Assembly (NCBI GenBank): GCA_016709225.1
Contig: JADJEE010000002.1
Location: 1,488,001 to 1,552,000 of the forward strand
DNA from: Deltaproteobacteria bacterium
GTDB taxonomy: Bacteria > Myxococcota_A > Polyangia > Nannocystales > Nannocystaceae
Direction: 5' to 3'
Length of the DNA stretch: 64,000 bases
Part shown: positions 62,290-64,000 of the stretch, piece by piece
Numbering within the stretch: position 1 is the stretch's first letter
Layout of the letters: each line of letters starts with the position of its first letter
Position numbers and translations under genes: made by a program
Notes under the pieces: generated by a model
Database searches by the model: none
Told to the model about the DNA's origin: nothing
The model's input: the letters and a program-made list of their open reading frames with translations, nothing else

Positions 62290-63327
62290 ATGCGCAATCC
62301 AGGGCGTGCCGACTCCATCGCGATCCTCCTGGCCTCCATCGCCGCTGCGTGTGCCCCCGACGACGGTGCACAGGGCGACGCAACCGCGTTCACGATCGGC
62401 AACGGCAGCTCGCCCACCGACGCGGGCGCAACCGAAGCCAGCGACACCGATGACGACGACACCGGCGACAGTGCGACGGCGAGCAGCACCGCCAGCTCGA
62501 CCTCGCCGACCACCGCGACCACCGGCGATCCCACCGGCGATCCCACCGGCGAAGGGGGCACCTGCGACTTCGACATGACCGCGGCGATCCAGCTCAGCGT
62601 CGACGTCAGCTGGGGCGGCGGCCTCGCGGTGCTGGCGGGCGCCGGCGCCATCGACATCTGGCTGTTGGCCGACCTCGCCCCCGGCGGCGGCGACGTGGCG
62701 GTCACCGGCCGGGTCTGTCGCATTGAGCTGCCCGACTTCGAGACCGGCCTGCTGGCGGGGAACGAGACCTACGGCACCATGTTCCCCGACGCGATCTGGA
62801 GCAGCCCGACGATGCCGACCGTCGATGCGGTCGCGACCATCGCGAGCGCGGATCCAGGCGCCGCGCTGCACCTCGAGCGCGGCGCGGTCGTGCTCGGAGG
62901 CACGATGGCGAATCCGCTCGACGACGCGTGGCCGAGCGACTGGCACGCGCTCTCCAGCGTGGACCACGACGGCGATGGTGCGCCAGGCGTGACCGCCACC
63001 GCGAAGACCGGGGGCAACTACGCCTACCCGCGCATCGAAGTGCTCGACAGCAACGCACGCGCGCAATCGCTGTACCTCGTCTCGCGCACGATTCTCGAGT
63101 TCGACGGCACGATCGACACCTGCGATGCCGCCTCGGGCGACGCGAGCGTCACGATGGAGAACCACAATGTCGGCTGCGCGACGGTCGGCGGTGGGAGCTG
63201 CTCCGACGGGCAGACCACCACGCTCGACAACAACCTGCCAGAGTTCATCATCGACGGCGGCGCGTTCGAGCTGGTACGGTTGCCGGACGGCGCGGGCTGC
63301 AGCGATGTGTTCGCGGCGCTGCCGTAG
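62290..63327 (+). CDS. Lipoprotein with Asp/Thr/Ser linker and beta-rich domain
   Basis: A 345-residue lipoprotein of unknown function. The signal peptide ends in AAAC (Cys21). An Asp/Thr/Ser/Ala linker of about 80 residues precedes a domain from about residue 100 (DFDMTAAIQLSVDVSWGGGL, DFETGLLAGNETYGTMFPDA, YLVSRTILEFDGTIDTCDAA) that is mostly beta strands and has a few Cys. It is divergent from the acylase gene, with 226 bases between that hold nothing else I recognise. The ATG at 62290 begins the signal peptide. The metallo-hydrolase gene follows 27 bases downstream on the same strand. Confidence 0.75.
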   Translation: MRNPGRADSIAILLASIAAACAPDDGAQGDATAFTIGNGSSPTDAGATEASDTDDDDTGDSATASSTASSTSPTTATTGDPTGDPTGEGGTCDFDMTAAIQLSVDVSWGGGLAVLAGAGAIDIWLLADLAPGGGDVAVTGRVCRIELPDFETGLLAGNETYGTMFPDAIWSSPTMPTVDAVATIASADPGAALHLERGAVVLGGTMANPLDDAWPSDWHALSSVDHDGDGAPGVTATAKTGGNYAYPRIEVLDSNARAQSLYLVSRTILEFDGTIDTCDAASGDASVTMENHNVGCATVGGGSCSDGQTTTLDNNLPEFIIDGGAFELVRLPDGAGCSDVFAALP

Positions 63328-63353
63328 TGTTTGAACCGACCAGGCGGATCACC

Positions 63354-64000
63354 ATGGGAGCAGTGCTCGATCTCGCGGAATCGATGTGGCAGGGGGTCGC
63401 GCCTGCTGACCACGTCATGCGCTCTGCCCACGCGCTCGTGGGCGGCTTCGTGGGCATCGACGAGGTCGCCCGCGGCGTCGCCTTCGTCGGCAGCTTCGCC
63501 AACGTCACCGCCATCGACACCGACGAGGGACTCGTGCTGATCGACGTCGGCAGCCCGCTGCTGGCCGCGCGGGTGCGGCAGGCGGTACGCAGCTGGACCT
63601 CGCGGCCGCTGCACGCCGCCGTGTACACCCACGGGCACGTCGACCACGTGTTCGGGTTCGGTGCCTACGAGGACGAACCGCGGGCGCCCACGGCGGCGAC
63701 GCCGTACGTGCTGGCCCATGCCGCGGTCGCGCAACGATTCGATCGCTACCGCATGACCGCCGGCTACAACGGCCACATCAACATGCGGCAGTTCCGGCTG
63801 CCCGCGCCGCTGTTCCCCGAGGACTTCCGCTACCCGGATCGCACCTTCGTCGACACCCACGTGCTCGAGCTCGGCGGCGAACGCATCGAGCTCCACCACG
63901 CGCGCGGCGAAACCGACGATCACGCGTGGGCATGGATGCCGAGCCGCGGCGTGCTCGCGACCGGCGACCTCTTCATCTGGGCCGCACCGAACTGCGGCAA
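63354..64000 (+). CDS. Metallo-beta-lactamase-fold hydrolase (partial, C-terminus beyond window)
   Basis: The first 215 residues of an MBL-fold enzyme; the frame is open at the right edge. VYTHGHVDHVFGF contains the HxHxDH zinc motif, and HHARGETDDHAWAWMPSRGV and LATGDLFIWAAPNCG hold further ligands. The pattern is that of alkyl-sulfatase-like or other long MBL hydrolases that act on small substrates, not of class B beta-lactamases. No signal peptide is visible, so it is probably cytoplasmic. The ATG at 63354 follows GGCGGATC. It lies 27 bases after the lipoprotein gene. Confidence 0.85.
   Translation, partial: MGAVLDLAESMWQGVAPADHVMRSAHALVGGFVGIDEVARGVAFVGSFANVTAIDTDEGLVLIDVGSPLLAARVRQAVRSWTSRPLHAAVYTHGHVDHVFGFGAYEDEPRAPTAATPYVLAHAAVAQRFDRYRMTAGYNGHINMRQFRLPAPLFPEDFRYPDRTFVDTHVLELGGERIELHHARGETDDHAWAWMPSRGVLATGDLFIWAAPNCG

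Overview
This is GC-rich DNA (by eye about 70% GC, with third codon positions almost always G or C) from a bacterium that is most likely a myxobacterium (Myxococcota, Nannocystis-like). The reasons are the large number of lipoproteins with Ser/Thr/Asp/Gly-rich linkers and Cys-rich domains (about fifteen), a complete MoxR/DUF58/Bat operon, a bactofilin, a cyclic-nucleotide cyclase, a diguanylate cyclase and an NtrC-type two-component system. This taxonomic call is inference. I see no rRNA, tRNA, CRISPR array, phage or transposase gene, and no gene-free stretch longer than 300 bases.

Layout. 1-6600: a sugar epimerase (cut by the window edge), a secreted esterase, a 2-hydroxyacyl-CoA dehydratase-type protein, a cyclophilin lipoprotein, and a fatty-acid desaturase divergent from a ribbon-helix-helix/zinc-ribbon protein with two palindromic sites between them. 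6600-13350: MATE exporter, repeat lipoprotein, a glutaredoxin-rhodanese-NifU fusion, a Cys-rich lipoprotein and an HtrA-like lipoprotein. 13632-22309: an eight-gene MoxR-DUF58-BatABCDE operon whose genes mostly overlap by 4 bases. 22496-33744: RlmI-type methyltransferase, SAM decarboxylase overlapping a Rieske protein, beta-barrel protein plus phosphoglycerate mutase, an SRPBCC-cyclase, a cysteine desulfurase, an FAD oxidoreductase and a frameshifted lipoprotein.

33843-43856: one strand carries a lipoprotein, a histidine kinase, an NtrC-like regulator and then dabA-dabB, an inorganic-carbon (DAB) uptake module. Its membrane subunit is a fusion of two antiporter-like domains, the second of which has lost the key Glu and Lys. 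The regulator lacks the sigma54-contacting GAFTGA loop. 44003-49438: diguanylate cyclase, exopolysaccharide sugar-phosphate transferase with a structured leader, repeat lipoprotein, DUF3124 lipoprotein, slipin.

49600-55970: the most novel locus, an Hsp90-like (GHKL) ATPase whose gene overlaps that of a 1589-residue protein. The large protein appears to begin with a catalytically dead GHKL-like domain and to contain about five recurrences of a beta-rich module. I know no described system with this arrangement. 56156-64000: three secreted or lipid-anchored Cys-rich proteins (one with an M15-peptidase-like domain), bactofilin, a penicillin-acylase-family lipoprotein, another lipoprotein and a metallo-beta-lactamase-fold hydrolase cut by the window end.

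A window-wide pattern is that about eleven first-in-unit genes have a TAnnnT box 5-13 bases before the start codon instead of a Shine-Dalgarno sequence, which points to frequent leaderless transcripts.
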